From positions 1 through 64,000 of the forward strand of contig CAMTUJ010000005.1 in assembly GCA_947084925.1 (NCBI GenBank): 64,000 bases of DNA. The letters run 5' to 3'. Below the pieces are notes generated by a model. The model was not told the origin of the DNA. It searched no databases and saw only the letters and a program-made list of their open reading frames with translations. Source of the DNA: JAGPUQ01 sp947084925. GTDB lineage: Bacteria > Pseudomonadota > Gammaproteobacteria > Pseudomonadales > Porticoccaceae. A program made the translations under genes and the position numbers. This document shows positions 8,247 to 17,458 of this stretch, piece after piece. How positions within the stretch are numbered: the first letter of the stretch is position 1; every line of letters starts with the position of its first letter.

Positions 8247-9968
8247 ATGCTGGCTTTGATCGAAGCCCAACGCGCCGGCCTGCTGAGCCGCCAACACTGG
8301 CTGCCGAATATCGTGTCGGGCGTCATCGTCGGCATCGTGGCGCTGCCGCTGGCGATGGCGTTCGCCATCGCGTCCGGCGCCAAGCCGGAACAGGGTTTGT
8401 ATACCGCCATCATCGCGGGCTTTCTGGTTTCGGCACTCGGCGGCAGCCGCCTGCAGATCGCGGGGCCGACCGGGGCCTTTATCGTGATCCTGGCGGGCAT
8501 CACGGCGAAGTACGGCATCGCGGGCCTCCAGGTCGCGACCCTGATGGCCGGAGTGATTCTGCTGCTGCTCGGTCTCGCCCGCATGGGCACGATCATCCGT
8601 TTTATTCCGGACCCGGTGATTCTGGGCTTCACCGCCGGTATCGGCGTCATCATCTGGGTCGGGCAGTGGCAGGATTTCTTCGGCCTGCCCGCGGTGGCGG
8701 GTGAGCATTTTCACGAAAAACTGTGGCATCTGCTCCATGCGCTGCCGCACTTCGACGGCACCACAACGGCGCTGGCCGCCCTGTCGCTGGGGCTGGTGAT
8801 CTTCTCGCCCAAGCTGCCGGGAATGAAGCGCGTCCCGGGGCCGCTGGTCGCGTTGGTGGTGGCGACCACCTTGCAGGCGGTGTTTCACTTTGCCAGCGTG
8901 CGCACCATCGGCAGTGCCTTTGGCGGTATTCCGTCGGGTTTGCCGACGCTGCAACTGCCGGAGATTTCGATCAAGGGTGTCATCGAATTGATCGGGCCGG
9001 CCTTCACCATCGCCATGCTCGGCGCGATCGAGTCGCTGCTGTCGGCGGTGGTCGCCGACGGCATGGCGGGCACGCGCCACGATTCGAACCAGGAGCTGAT
9101 CGGCCAGGGCATCGCCAACATCGCCGCGCCCCTGTTCGGCGGCTTTGCCGCGACCGGCGCCATCGCCCGCACCGCCACCAACATCCGCAACGGCGGCACC
9201 AGCCCGCTGGCGGGGATCGTGCATGCGCTGACGCTGGTATTGATCGTACTGTTTCTCGCGCCCCTTGCCGTGCATGTGCCGCTGGCGGCACTCGCGGCGA
9301 TCCTGTTCGTGGTGGCCTGGAACATGAGCGAGGTGCGCCACTTCGCCAAAATGATCCAGCGCGCGCCGCGTGCCGATGTGGTGATCCTGCTGGTGACTTT
9401 CGGCCTTACCGTATTTGCCGATCTGGTGGTGGCGGTCAACATCGGTGTGATTCTCGCCACCCTGCATTTTCTGCGGCGCATGGCGACCAGTGTCGAGGTG
9501 CGCCAGGCAACCCAGCAGGAACTACACCAGGAATTCGCGCACCTGGGTCCGGCTCAGCTACCACCCGGCGTGCTGGTGTATGCAGTGGAAGGACCGTTCT
9601 TTTTCGGCGCGGTGGAAAATTTCGAGCGGGCATTGGCCAGCACCCACACCGATCCACGGGTGCTGATCATCCGGCTGCGCTGGGTGCCTTTCATCGACAT
9701 CACCGGGCTCCAGACACTGGAAGAAGTCATCCTCGATCTGCACAAACGCGGCGTTAAGGTCATGCTGCTCGGCGCCAACCCGAAAGTACACGGCAAGCTG
9801 GAAAAAGCCGGCATCCTCCAGTTGATCGGTCGGGAAAACAGCTTTACCGTGTTCGGCGACGCGCTGGCGGCCTGTCGGGAGCGGATCGATCGCGACAACG
9901 ATGGTCGAGCGACGCCGCACTCCCGGATCCATTCCTTGTTGCGCGCCGAAGATAATCAAACAAAGTGA
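8247..9968 (+). CDS. SulP-family anion transporter with STAS domain
   Basis: A 573-residue inner-membrane permease of the SulP/SLC26 family. It has about 12-14 hydrophobic segments, the signature LPLAMAFAIASGAKPEQGLYTAI near residue 35, and LGGSRLQIAGPTGAFIVI. A cytoplasmic STAS domain follows at about 440-550 (VYAVEGPFFFGAVENF, FIDITGLQTLEEVI). Probable substrates are sulfate, bicarbonate or dicarboxylates. A second, different SulP lies at 45508. It converges on gss. Confidence 0.93.
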   Translation: MLALIEAQRAGLLSRQHWLPNIVSGVIVGIVALPLAMAFAIASGAKPEQGLYTAIIAGFLVSALGGSRLQIAGPTGAFIVILAGITAKYGIAGLQVATLMAGVILLLLGLARMGTIIRFIPDPVILGFTAGIGVIIWVGQWQDFFGLPAVAGEHFHEKLWHLLHALPHFDGTTTALAALSLGLVIFSPKLPGMKRVPGPLVALVVATTLQAVFHFASVRTIGSAFGGIPSGLPTLQLPEISIKGVIELIGPAFTIAMLGAIESLLSAVVADGMAGTRHDSNQELIGQGIANIAAPLFGGFAATGAIARTATNIRNGGTSPLAGIVHALTLVLIVLFLAPLAVHVPLAALAAILFVVAWNMSEVRHFAKMIQRAPRADVVILLVTFGLTVFADLVVAVNIGVILATLHFLRRMATSVEVRQATQQELHQEFAHLGPAQLPPGVLVYAVEGPFFFGAVENFERALASTHTDPRVLIIRLRWVPFIDITGLQTLEEVILDLHKRGVKVMLLGANPKVHGKLEKAGILQLIGRENSFTVFGDALAACRERIDRDNDGRATPHSRIHSLLRAEDNQTK

Positions 9969-10034
9969 AAGCGCGCCAGGCTAACGGCATGCCACGATCT
10001 CGGATCGACCAACTCCCCGCTCTCGACCGACCGA

Positions 10035-11924
10035 TCAGAACTCGCTGTCTTCCAGCACGCGCAGTGGCAGCACTTCGCTGCCGCTGGTGATGACGCGCGA
10101 CGGATCGGCGCGCAGACAGGTGCCGGCATGCCAGCCGCTCACGGTGAACGTGCATACCTGGACGAAATGACCCTCAAATGACGGCAGCGGCCAAAGCGCC
10201 TGGAACATCTGATCCTGATGCTGGAACCGCCCCGCGGTTTTGTTGAGCACATTGCTGTCGCGGTCCACCAGGCTGACGTTACTGCCACAGCGGCCCGCTG
10301 TGGGTTTGGTGACATAGCCTTGCGCACCAAGTTTTTCCGTCAGGACGAGCTGGGAATCGAGCAGGTAGGGGCAGTCCGGAAACAAGGACCAGAGGACGGC
10401 GAGAATCGCCTTGTTGCTGGGAATCAGCGTCCACAACGGCTCGAACACCATGACGTCATCGCGCAGCAGCACATCGACCAGACGCGGCGCGCCCTTGCGC
10501 ACCACGTCGAAGCGATAATCGCTGAGTTTATCCGCATCCGCTTCGCACTCCGCCCGGATCTGATCCAGCGCCGTTTCCCAGGCCCAGGTCTTCCAGACCC
10601 ATTTGATCTGCACGCCGTCGGCATCGACGATGCTGCCGCAGTCGCGCCAGGACAATCCTTCGATGCCGCTGATGATCTTGCACTTGATGCCGGCGGCTTC
10701 CATGGCCGACTTCATGAACAGGGCGTGATAGGTTTCCTCAAGATCATGGTCCTGCATGATATGCAGAACATCATCCACACCACTTTTCTGCCAGGCCTGC
10801 ATCAGGGAACCAAACAAATTCGCGCCGGCGTCATTCCCCTCCTGAACATCGAAGTGCGCCGCCCACTTGCCCTGTACCTTGCCGCACTCCATGTAGCAGG
10901 ACGCCGAATCGGCGTTGTATTCGTAGAGTTTTATGCCGCGCTCGCTGACGGCAAAATCGAACCGCCCGGTAATCATCTCATTGTGGCGGTTGCTCCAGGA
11001 TTTGCGGATTTTCGGCCACACCGCCGACGGCAGATTGAATTTCGCGAGCAGCTCGTCGCTGCGCAGGACATGGTCCGTCGCGTACATGAACTTGGCGTGG
11101 AGATCGTTGGTCGCCAACCGCAATTCCCGCTCCGCCGCGCGCGACAGCGCGAAATAGCGGAATCGGTTTGCGTCGGCATGGGCGAGGCGGTGACCGTCCA
11201 TCATATGGACATAGGCCGCTTCATCCTCGTTCGCCATGTTCAGCCAGGAATGGCCGCGCTCGATGGTTACGTCGGCCGCGCGGGCCTGCAAGTTCAGCAG
11301 GTACGGCTCAATCTCCGCGCGATCTTCCGACAGCGCGGAATTTTCCGTCTGGATGATCCAGCCCAGAATCTCCGCGCCGGCAAAATTGCAGCGGATCCAG
11401 TATTCGCCGTCGGCGGTCAGCGTCGCCTTGATTTCCCGCGAACAGCCCTGCCCGGCTTCCCACACCAGATGGTCGACATTCTGCTCCACCACCCGGATGA
11501 AACCCGGGTCGACTTCGGTGACGATGGCGACATGGCCGGTGCGCGCGAATTCGCCGCCTTCGTTCCAGATCAGCAGGCAGCCCGGTTCCGGAAGGCGCCG
11601 GGAACCGTTGCCGAAGGCGTGCAACGGCAGCGCGGCGTTGTCGGAAATCCGGCGCACGAATCTCAGATTGAAGATGTCGTACGCCATCGGGATATCTTCG
11701 AAAATATAACCCTTGTTGGTATACAGCCAGCGCCGCGCAAATTCGACGCACTGCCATTTGTAGCCCATGAAGACGCCATCGACATGGCTTTGGTACGACT
11801 GCCGCGTGGGATATTCCCGCTCGTCGGCGGAATCGTAATCCGACGAATAGATGGGCACGTCGCCGGGCGCGATGCCCAGCAGCGCGCCGAATTTCGCCGG
11901 TGCTTTTCCGATGCCTGGCTTCAT
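10035..11924 (-). CDS. gss: Bifunctional glutathionylspermidine synthetase/amidase
   Basis: A 629-residue homologue of E. coli Gss. The N-terminal CHAP amidase (about 1-200) hydrolyses glutathionylspermidine: the catalytic Cys59 (KWQCVEF), His131 (TGHVAIVTE) and Glu147 (VVEQNV) fall at the same positions as in E. coli. The C-terminal ATP-grasp synthetase (about 220-625) joins glutathione to spermidine: MITGRFDFAV, LYEYNADSASC, HIMQDHDLEE, VWKTWAWETALDQIR, VFEPLWTLIPSNKAIL and PTAGRCGSNV. The product takes part in thiol redox homeostasis and protein thiolation. It is a single gene with no obvious operon partner. Confidence 0.97.
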   Translation of the reverse strand: MKPGIGKAPAKFGALLGIAPGDVPIYSSDYDSADEREYPTRQSYQSHVDGVFMGYKWQCVEFARRWLYTNKGYIFEDIPMAYDIFNLRFVRRISDNAALPLHAFGNGSRRLPEPGCLLIWNEGGEFARTGHVAIVTEVDPGFIRVVEQNVDHLVWEAGQGCSREIKATLTADGEYWIRCNFAGAEILGWIIQTENSALSEDRAEIEPYLLNLQARAADVTIERGHSWLNMANEDEAAYVHMMDGHRLAHADANRFRYFALSRAAERELRLATNDLHAKFMYATDHVLRSDELLAKFNLPSAVWPKIRKSWSNRHNEMITGRFDFAVSERGIKLYEYNADSASCYMECGKVQGKWAAHFDVQEGNDAGANLFGSLMQAWQKSGVDDVLHIMQDHDLEETYHALFMKSAMEAAGIKCKIISGIEGLSWRDCGSIVDADGVQIKWVWKTWAWETALDQIRAECEADADKLSDYRFDVVRKGAPRLVDVLLRDDVMVFEPLWTLIPSNKAILAVLWSLFPDCPYLLDSQLVLTEKLGAQGYVTKPTAGRCGSNVSLVDRDSNVLNKTAGRFQHQDQMFQALWPLPSFEGHFVQVCTFTVSGWHAGTCLRADPSRVITSGSEVLPLRVLEDSEF

Positions 11925-12060
11925 ACTGCAACTACCCTGCGATTACCTGCCGCGCCTTGATCCGTTAACGCCGCACAACATTCCCAGACAGCGAAGCCGG
12001 CACAAGGCGCGAAGCCGGGCCGCGGTCATTCGCGTGCCCGGCTGCGCGCCCGGAAAAATG

Positions 12061-13962
12061 CTAGCTGGCGGCCTTGCGGGGCTCGGCAACATAATCGTCC
12101 AGGTTCACCTGCCTGGTCATCTCGAAAAAATCCACATTGCGGTACGGCGAGTTGACCACGATGCGGCCCTTGGAATTGCGGTAATAGGTCGTCATGCCCG
12201 GATGCGTCCATACCATGTTTTCGTGGATGGCATCGACTTTTTCGATATAGCGGTCGTGCACGTCCGCTTTGCATTCAACCGCGCCGAGTGCGCTGCGCGC
12301 CATGGTGTCGATCATCTGCATCGCGTAACGCACCTGCATTTCGGCGACGAAAATGAAACTGCCGCCGTGTCCCGGTTGCAGGTTGGGCCCGTAGAGCGTG
12401 AAGAAATTCGGGAAATCCGGAATCACCGTGCCAAGATAGGCACTGGCATCCTCGTCCCCCCAGACCTCGCGCAGATTCCTGCCGGAGCGGCCCACCAGAT
12501 CGTAGGTGGAAAGAAATTGCAGCACATTGAAGCCGGTGGCAATCAGCAATACATCGCCTTCGTGAGCCACGCCATCCTTGGTAACGAGCTTGTTGCCTTC
12601 GATATGATCGATGGCGGAATCCACCAGCGCCACCTTGGGATTGCGCAGCATGCGGTACCAGCCGTTGTCCATCAGCATGCGCTTGCCAAAGGGCGGGAAG
12701 GTCGGCAACACCTTGTCCAGCAGATCGGTGCGGTCACCCAGCTCGCGCTTGATGTAATCGGTGAAATAGGCGCGGTGACCGTCGTTGATGGCGTTCAGCG
12801 AGCGCTCGGGATGCGCCCAGTTCGGATCCTTGTGCAATGAATCATAGACGCGGTCGTTGTAGGTCCAGCCGAGTCGCATGCGGTACCAGTTGCGATACAG
12901 CGGCACCTCGTTGAACAGGAAACGTATCGGCTCGGGCACCGGCGTGCGGAACTGCTCGAACGGCGAGGCCCAGTGCGGGCTGCGCTGGAAGATGGTGAGT
13001 GCTTCCACCTGGTTCTGGATTTCCGGGCCGACCTGCATCGCGGTGGCGCCATTGCCGATCATCAGCACGCGCTTGCCGGCGACGCTCTTGCCCGCCGGCC
13101 ATTCCGCGGAATGCCACTTCTCGCCGCTGAAGCTGTCGAGCCCCGGGATGTCGGGAAACGCCGGCGGGTTGAAAATGCCCGCGGCGCTGATCAGTACGTT
13201 GGCCGCGTGGTTCGACACCGAGCCATCCGGATTCCTGACGTTCAGTTCCCAGAGCTGGCGGTCGGCGTTGTAGGCGGCGGACAGGACATCGGTGTTGAAA
13301 CTGATGTGCTCGCGCAACTGGAACCGATCGGCAACGCTTTCGAAATAATCGTGCAACTCGTCGCGCAGCACGAAGTACTGCGACCAATCGTACGAAGCAA
13401 ACGAAAACGAATAGAGGTGATTCGGGGTATCGACGCCGGCGCCGGGGTAACGGTTGTCCTGCCACACGCCCCCGACCGATTCGCGGCGCTCGAACACCTG
13501 GAACGGCACCCCCGCCGATCGCAGGTTGACCGCGGCGCACAGCCCGGAAGCACCGGCGCCGATCACGATCACCTTGAAGCCTGGCGGCACGTCGATCTTG
13601 CGATCCCACAGCATGGCCGCCTGGCCGAGCTGGGCGGCGGTCATCGCGCCGTACTGGCCGGGTACTTTTTCGCCCATGGCGATGGTCAGCATCTCCACGA
13701 GTTCGGCATTGGACGGCTCGGGCAGGGCCAGCGGCTTGCCGGCCTTCCAGGCCAGAATGGCAGCGAGGGCGGCGGCGCGGATCTCCTGCTGGATGTCGGC
13801 GCCCAAACCCCCGCTGTCGTTATCGCTGACGCCGCTGGCACGCCGTGGCCGGTAGGGGTCCTGGAGCCAGCGTTTGTCGCCGGTCATCTGTACAAGCATC
13901 ATCAGCAGGGCAGGAATGTTGGCGATGGCGATCGCCTCGGCAAAACGTTCGTTGTCGGTCAT
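12061..13962 (-). CDS. Flavin-containing / Baeyer-Villiger-type monooxygenase
   Basis: A 633-residue class B flavoprotein monooxygenase. An N-terminal helical extension of about 130 residues precedes the FAD-binding KVIVIGAGASGLCAAVNL. It is followed by GVWQDNRYPGAGVDTPNHLYSF, the fingerprint FSGEKWHSAEWP (F-x-G-x-x-x-H-x-x-x-W/P type), and a second Rossmann motif RVLMIGNGATAMQVGP for NADPH. Family members insert oxygen into cyclic or aryl ketones, and the extension and overall length resemble steroid or acetophenone-type enzymes. ATG 13962 (MTDNERF) is used because the upstream frame only shadows the antiporter gene. Confidence 0.93.
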   Translation of the reverse strand: MTDNERFAEAIAIANIPALLMMLVQMTGDKRWLQDPYRPRRASGVSDNDSGGLGADIQQEIRAAALAAILAWKAGKPLALPEPSNAELVEMLTIAMGEKVPGQYGAMTAAQLGQAAMLWDRKIDVPPGFKVIVIGAGASGLCAAVNLRSAGVPFQVFERRESVGGVWQDNRYPGAGVDTPNHLYSFSFASYDWSQYFVLRDELHDYFESVADRFQLREHISFNTDVLSAAYNADRQLWELNVRNPDGSVSNHAANVLISAAGIFNPPAFPDIPGLDSFSGEKWHSAEWPAGKSVAGKRVLMIGNGATAMQVGPEIQNQVEALTIFQRSPHWASPFEQFRTPVPEPIRFLFNEVPLYRNWYRMRLGWTYNDRVYDSLHKDPNWAHPERSLNAINDGHRAYFTDYIKRELGDRTDLLDKVLPTFPPFGKRMLMDNGWYRMLRNPKVALVDSAIDHIEGNKLVTKDGVAHEGDVLLIATGFNVLQFLSTYDLVGRSGRNLREVWGDEDASAYLGTVIPDFPNFFTLYGPNLQPGHGGSFIFVAEMQVRYAMQMIDTMARSALGAVECKADVHDRYIEKVDAIHENMVWTHPGMTTYYRNSKGRIVVNSPYRNVDFFEMTRQVNLDDYVAEPRKAAS

Positions 13963-14084
13963 GGAGCCTCTCCACTTCAAGATCGGTTTACGCAAAATCC
14001 ATGGTCGGACCACGGATATCCACGGGGGTCTGGACTGGTTCGGCGCACAGTGTAACAGGCCGAATTTCCCGCCATGGCTGGCCA

Positions 14085-15020
14085 TCACGCGACCTGTGGC
14101 AGGGTGACGGCGGCGAGGTACAGGCCATAGATAATCAGCAGCAACACCCCGCGCCGACGCCCGATGTAACCGTCGCGCCCCGGCCATGTACATACCACCG
14201 CCAACAGGCCGCAGGTCAAGGCAACCGCCACTTCGCGCCAGGGCATCGCGATGGGGGAGATGACGGCTGCCACGGCAATGATGAACAGGCCGTTGAAGAT
14301 ATTGCTGCCCAGTATGGTGCCGAGACCCACCTCGTCGTGCCCGCGCAGCTTGGCGATCAGCACCGTGGCAAGCTCCGGAGCCGAGGTCCCGAGCGCGACC
14401 AGAGTGGCGCCGATGACGAATTCGTCCACGCCGAAGGCTGTGGCGATGCCGCGCCCACCTGTAACAATGTAATTGCCGGCCGCCGCCAGGAACGCGAGGC
14501 CGAGGGCGCAGTACACCAGCGCCAGCCAGTGCCGGTACTCGCCGAGCACGGCTCCCGCCGCACTGCGTTGCCGACGCGCCTCGTTGATGGCGGCGACCAC
14601 CCACCACAGAAAAACGGCCAGCAGCACAAACCCGTCGCCGCGGGACAGCACGCCATCGAACAGCAGTATGCCGGCGATGACCGGCGCCAGCAGGGCGACG
14701 GGAAAGTCGCGGCGCAAGGTATCGCGCGGGCTGCGGATACCCGATATCACCAAGCCCAGCGCCAGGATCAGCGCGACATTGACGACATTGCTGCCCAAGG
14801 CATCGCCGAGGGCAATCTGAGGGGTGCCTGCCAGCGCGGCATTGACCGAAACCGCCAGCTCCGGGCTGGAAGTGGCGAAAGCCGCCACCGTCGCGCCGAT
14901 AATGCCGGGTGAAATGCGCGCCCAGCGAGCCAATCCGACCGCGCCGCGCACGAACAGCTCGCCGCCAATGCCCGCGCAGAGGACACCCAGGGCCAGCGCC
15001 ACAAAGGAGCTCAACGGCAT
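14085..15020 (-). CDS. Calcium/sodium antiporter (CaCA family, YrbG-like)
   Basis: A 311-residue inner-membrane cation/Ca2+ exchanger with about ten transmembrane segments and two inverted alpha repeats. Repeat 1 is GATVAAFATSSPELAVSV plus ALGSNVVNVALI; repeat 2 is GATLVALGTSAPELATVL plus ILGSNIFNGLF. The acidic residues of the SSPE/SAPE motifs bind the cation. The start at 15020 (MPLSSF) sits at the first hydrophobic segment; MAGAVSMPL a few codons upstream is an alternative. 122 bp separate it from the monooxygenase downstream. Confidence 0.93.
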   Translation of the reverse strand: MPLSSFVALALGVLCAGIGGELFVRGAVGLARWARISPGIIGATVAAFATSSPELAVSVNAALAGTPQIALGDALGSNVVNVALILALGLVISGIRSPRDTLRRDFPVALLAPVIAGILLFDGVLSRGDGFVLLAVFLWWVVAAINEARRQRSAAGAVLGEYRHWLALVYCALGLAFLAAAGNYIVTGGRGIATAFGVDEFVIGATLVALGTSAPELATVLIAKLRGHDEVGLGTILGSNIFNGLFIIAVAAVISPIAMPWREVAVALTCGLLAVVCTWPGRDGYIGRRRGVLLLIIYGLYLAAVTLPQVA

Positions 15021-15314
15021 CGACACGGCGCCCGCCATCCGCGGAAGCTGGGCACGCGACGCACAGGGACCGGGCGGATCTCTCGACGACGCGAGGCTAC
15101 CGAAACTCGCCGTCGGGGCCAGCGTTCCACGTCCGCCACGATACCTCCCTGAAACCGATGCCAAAGGTGCCAACGTACCGGAAATCGCCGGCCAGGGCAG
15201 CATCGTCTCCCCGGCCACGGGCAGTCGTGATACGCATTCCTGTCGCAATGGTTGTTCAAGGGGGAGGCAATGCCCGACAATCCGGGAAAATAACCATCCC
15301 CGAGGAGGCTCCCC
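15021..15314. other. Intergenic gap between divergent genes
   Basis: The stretch between the antiporter (leftward) and the luciferase-like gene (rightward) shows no coding similarity in any frame. The long open frames crossing it are shadows. It must hold both promoters, but I see no convincing -35/-10 pair. A GAGGAGG-like ribosome site lies at its right edge for the gene at 15315. Confidence 0.5.
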
Positions 15315-16178
15315 ATGAAATTCGGCATCGCGTTCGCCACCGCCGGTCCGCTGGCCAACCCCGATCTGTTCGAAGTCCTGGTGCGGACGGCGGACGAAGT
15401 GGGCATCGAATCCATCTGGGCGGTCGAGCATGTGGTCCTGCCCGCCGGCTTCAAGACCAGGTACCCCTACAGCAAGGACGGCGGCTTTCCCGGCGGCGAG
15501 CGGGCGTCGATCCCCGACCCGATCGTCGCGCTCTCCTACGCCGCCGGCATGACCAAGCGACTGCGCCTCGCCACCGGCATCATGATCCTGCCCCAGCGCA
15601 ACCCGCTCTATGTGGCGAAGGAATGGGCCAGCCTCGACGTGCTGTCGCGCGGTCGCGCCATGATGGGCGTGGGCATCGGCTGGCTGCGCGAGGAGATGGA
15701 AACCGTGGGCGTTCCCTTCGCCGAGCGGGGACCGCGCACCGAAGAGGCGATCCGCGCCATCCGTTCGCTGTGGAAAGGCGAACCCGAGGCCTTCCACGGC
15801 ACCTATTTCAACTGGGGCCCGCTCAACTCCAATCCCAAACCGGTGCAGAAACCGGGCGTCCCCATCGTGATCGGCGGCAATGTCGAGGGCGCCGCCCGGC
15901 GCGCGGCACGGGTGGGCGACGGCTTCTATCCCGCTTCCGGCAGCCTGAAGACACTGCCCACATTGCTCGACGCCATGCGCGACGAGTGCGCCAAAATCGG
16001 CCGCAACCCGGCGGAAATCGAACTCACGGTGGCGGCCGGCATACCCGACCCCGGCCGGGTGCGGCAGTACGAGGACATCGGCACCAAACGGATGATGATC
16101 AACCCGCCCGCCTTCGATGCCGACGGCATCCGGCGCGGACTCAACGAATTCGCCGAGGCGGTGATCGCCAAGGTCTGA
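15315..16178 (+). CDS. LLM-class flavin/F420-dependent oxidoreductase
   Basis: A 287-residue luciferase-like TIM barrel of the 'probable F420-dependent oxidoreductase' type (TIGR03619-like). It has MKFGIAFATAGPLAN, GIESIWAVEHVVLPAGF, LRLATGIMILPQRNPLYVAKEWASLDVLSRGRAMMGVGIGW, and GVPIVIGGNVEGAARRAARVGDGFYP near the cofactor phosphate site. The gene is preceded by GGAGG and followed at short spacing by a GFA protein and a truncated dehydrogenase, so the three may be cotranscribed. The cofactor (FMN or F420) is not decided by sequence. Confidence 0.9.
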   Translation: MKFGIAFATAGPLANPDLFEVLVRTADEVGIESIWAVEHVVLPAGFKTRYPYSKDGGFPGGERASIPDPIVALSYAAGMTKRLRLATGIMILPQRNPLYVAKEWASLDVLSRGRAMMGVGIGWLREEMETVGVPFAERGPRTEEAIRAIRSLWKGEPEAFHGTYFNWGPLNSNPKPVQKPGVPIVIGGNVEGAARRAARVGDGFYPASGSLKTLPTLLDAMRDECAKIGRNPAEIELTVAAGIPDPGRVRQYEDIGTKRMMINPPAFDADGIRRGLNEFAEAVIAKV

Positions 16179-16209
16179 AGGCGGCAAGCCGCCGGCGGAG
16201 GATACGAAC

Positions 16210-16602
16210 ATGAGCACCGAACCCATCACCGGCGGCTGCTTTTGCGGTGCCCTGCGCTACCGGATCGAGCAGGTGGATCAAGTCGCCAACTGTCACTGCT
16301 CGATGTGCCGGCGCACCAGCGGCGCACCTTTCGTGTCCTGGCTGGTGGTGCCGCGCGAGCGCTTCGCGTACACCCAGGGGACGCCACGGCACCTCAAGTC
16401 CTCCGAGCAGGGCGACCGCTATTTCTGTGCGAGCTGCGGCACTCCGGTCGCCTGCATCGTGGCGGGCCAGCCGGCGCATATCGATATCACCCTGGGCAGC
16501 CTTGATCATCCGGAAACCTTCACGCCGGCGGTCGACGTCCACAAGCGCAGTCGCCTGCCCTGGGTCGAGATCAAGGCGACGCCGCAGGGCAACGAACCCT
16601 GA
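16210..16602 (+). CDS. GFA-family zinc protein (Gfa-like, CENP-V fold)
   Basis: A 130-residue protein of the glutathione-dependent formaldehyde-activating (GFA) family. The zinc-binding cysteines stand as GGCFCGALRY, NCHCSMCRR and FCASCGTPV. Despite the family name, most members lack proven formaldehyde activity. GGAGG six bases before the ATG gives a strong ribosome site. It lies 31 bp after the luciferase-like gene. Confidence 0.92.
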   Translation: MSTEPITGGCFCGALRYRIEQVDQVANCHCSMCRRTSGAPFVSWLVVPRERFAYTQGTPRHLKSSEQGDRYFCASCGTPVACIVAGQPAHIDITLGSLDHPETFTPAVDVHKRSRLPWVEIKATPQGNEP

Positions 16603-16675
16603 CGGCGGCTTGCCAGATACGGAGACAGCGCTTTTACTGAAACAACTTTCACTAACAACAATACAGGGGTGAATC

Positions 16676-17200
16676 ATGAAAATCGGATTTGTCGGACTCG
16701 GCAACATGGGCAACGCCATTGCCGTCAATTTGATCAAGGCCGGCCACAAGCTCGTCATCAACGACCTTGCGCGCGAACTCCAGAGCAATCTCGAACTCCA
16801 GGGCGCCAAATGGTGCGATGACCTCACCAAACTCGGCGCGGGCTGCGAGGTGGTGTTCACCGCGCTGCCGGGACCGGCGGATGTGGAGGAAGTCATGCTG
16901 GGTGCCAACGGCGTGCTGAACGGAATGGACCCTGGCGCCTGTTATATCGACCTCACCACCAGCTCGGTCGCGACCGTCGCCAAAGTCGCGGCGGCCGCCG
17001 CCAGCCGGGGAGTGCGCATGCTGGATGCGCCCATGACGGGGAAAATCAAGGACGCCCGGGAGGCCAGCCTCACCCTCCACGTCGGCGCCGACGCGGCGGA
17101 TTTCAAGGCCTGCGCGCCACTGCTGAAATTGCTCGGACCAGAGGTTCTGCACGTCGGGCCTCCGGGCGCCGGCACGGCGGCCAAGCTTGCGCAAACGTGA
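16676..17200 (+). pseudogene. Truncated 3-hydroxyisobutyrate dehydrogenase-family protein
   Basis: Only the N-terminal NAD(P)-binding domain of a beta-hydroxyacid dehydrogenase is present (174 residues against the usual 290). The dinucleotide motif GFVGLGNMGNAIAVNLIKAGH is intact, as are VVFTALPGPADVEEVM and the substrate-loop region LDAPMTGKIKDAR (normally APVSGG). The chain stops at AAKLAQT, exactly where family members continue into K-L-x-N-N and the catalytic lysine helix, so catalysis is unlikely. No remaining half was recognised in the next 258 bases. It may be a remnant, or a stand-alone Rossmann domain. Confidence 0.75.
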
Positions 17201-17458
17201 CGCCGCGATCCGGATAAATCCTGCGCCGACCAACCCGCGGCGGCGGTAGGCGAGCCGATCCGCCTGATCGCACGCGGCGCGCGGTTTGCTTCTACCGTCC
17301 CGGATCGGTAACATCCCGCGCGCAAATCAGACCGTCGGTTCAGCGGTAATCCCCGTCCTGTACGACAACACGCCAAGCACTGGCGTCGGGCGGGCGTTGC
17401 CGTTCTTCCATCCCCCTTATCTTTACCGAATGTCCCTAGCGACAGCGAGGATTTACGC

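Noticed and set aside
10218..11960. A 580-codon plus-strand frame
   Set aside because: Antisense shadow of gss, whose catalytic residues are all recognisable on the minus strand.
15021..16229. Upstream extension of the antiporter frame on the minus strand
   Set aside because: It covers the luciferase-like gene antisense; the antiporter's first membrane helix starts at 15020.
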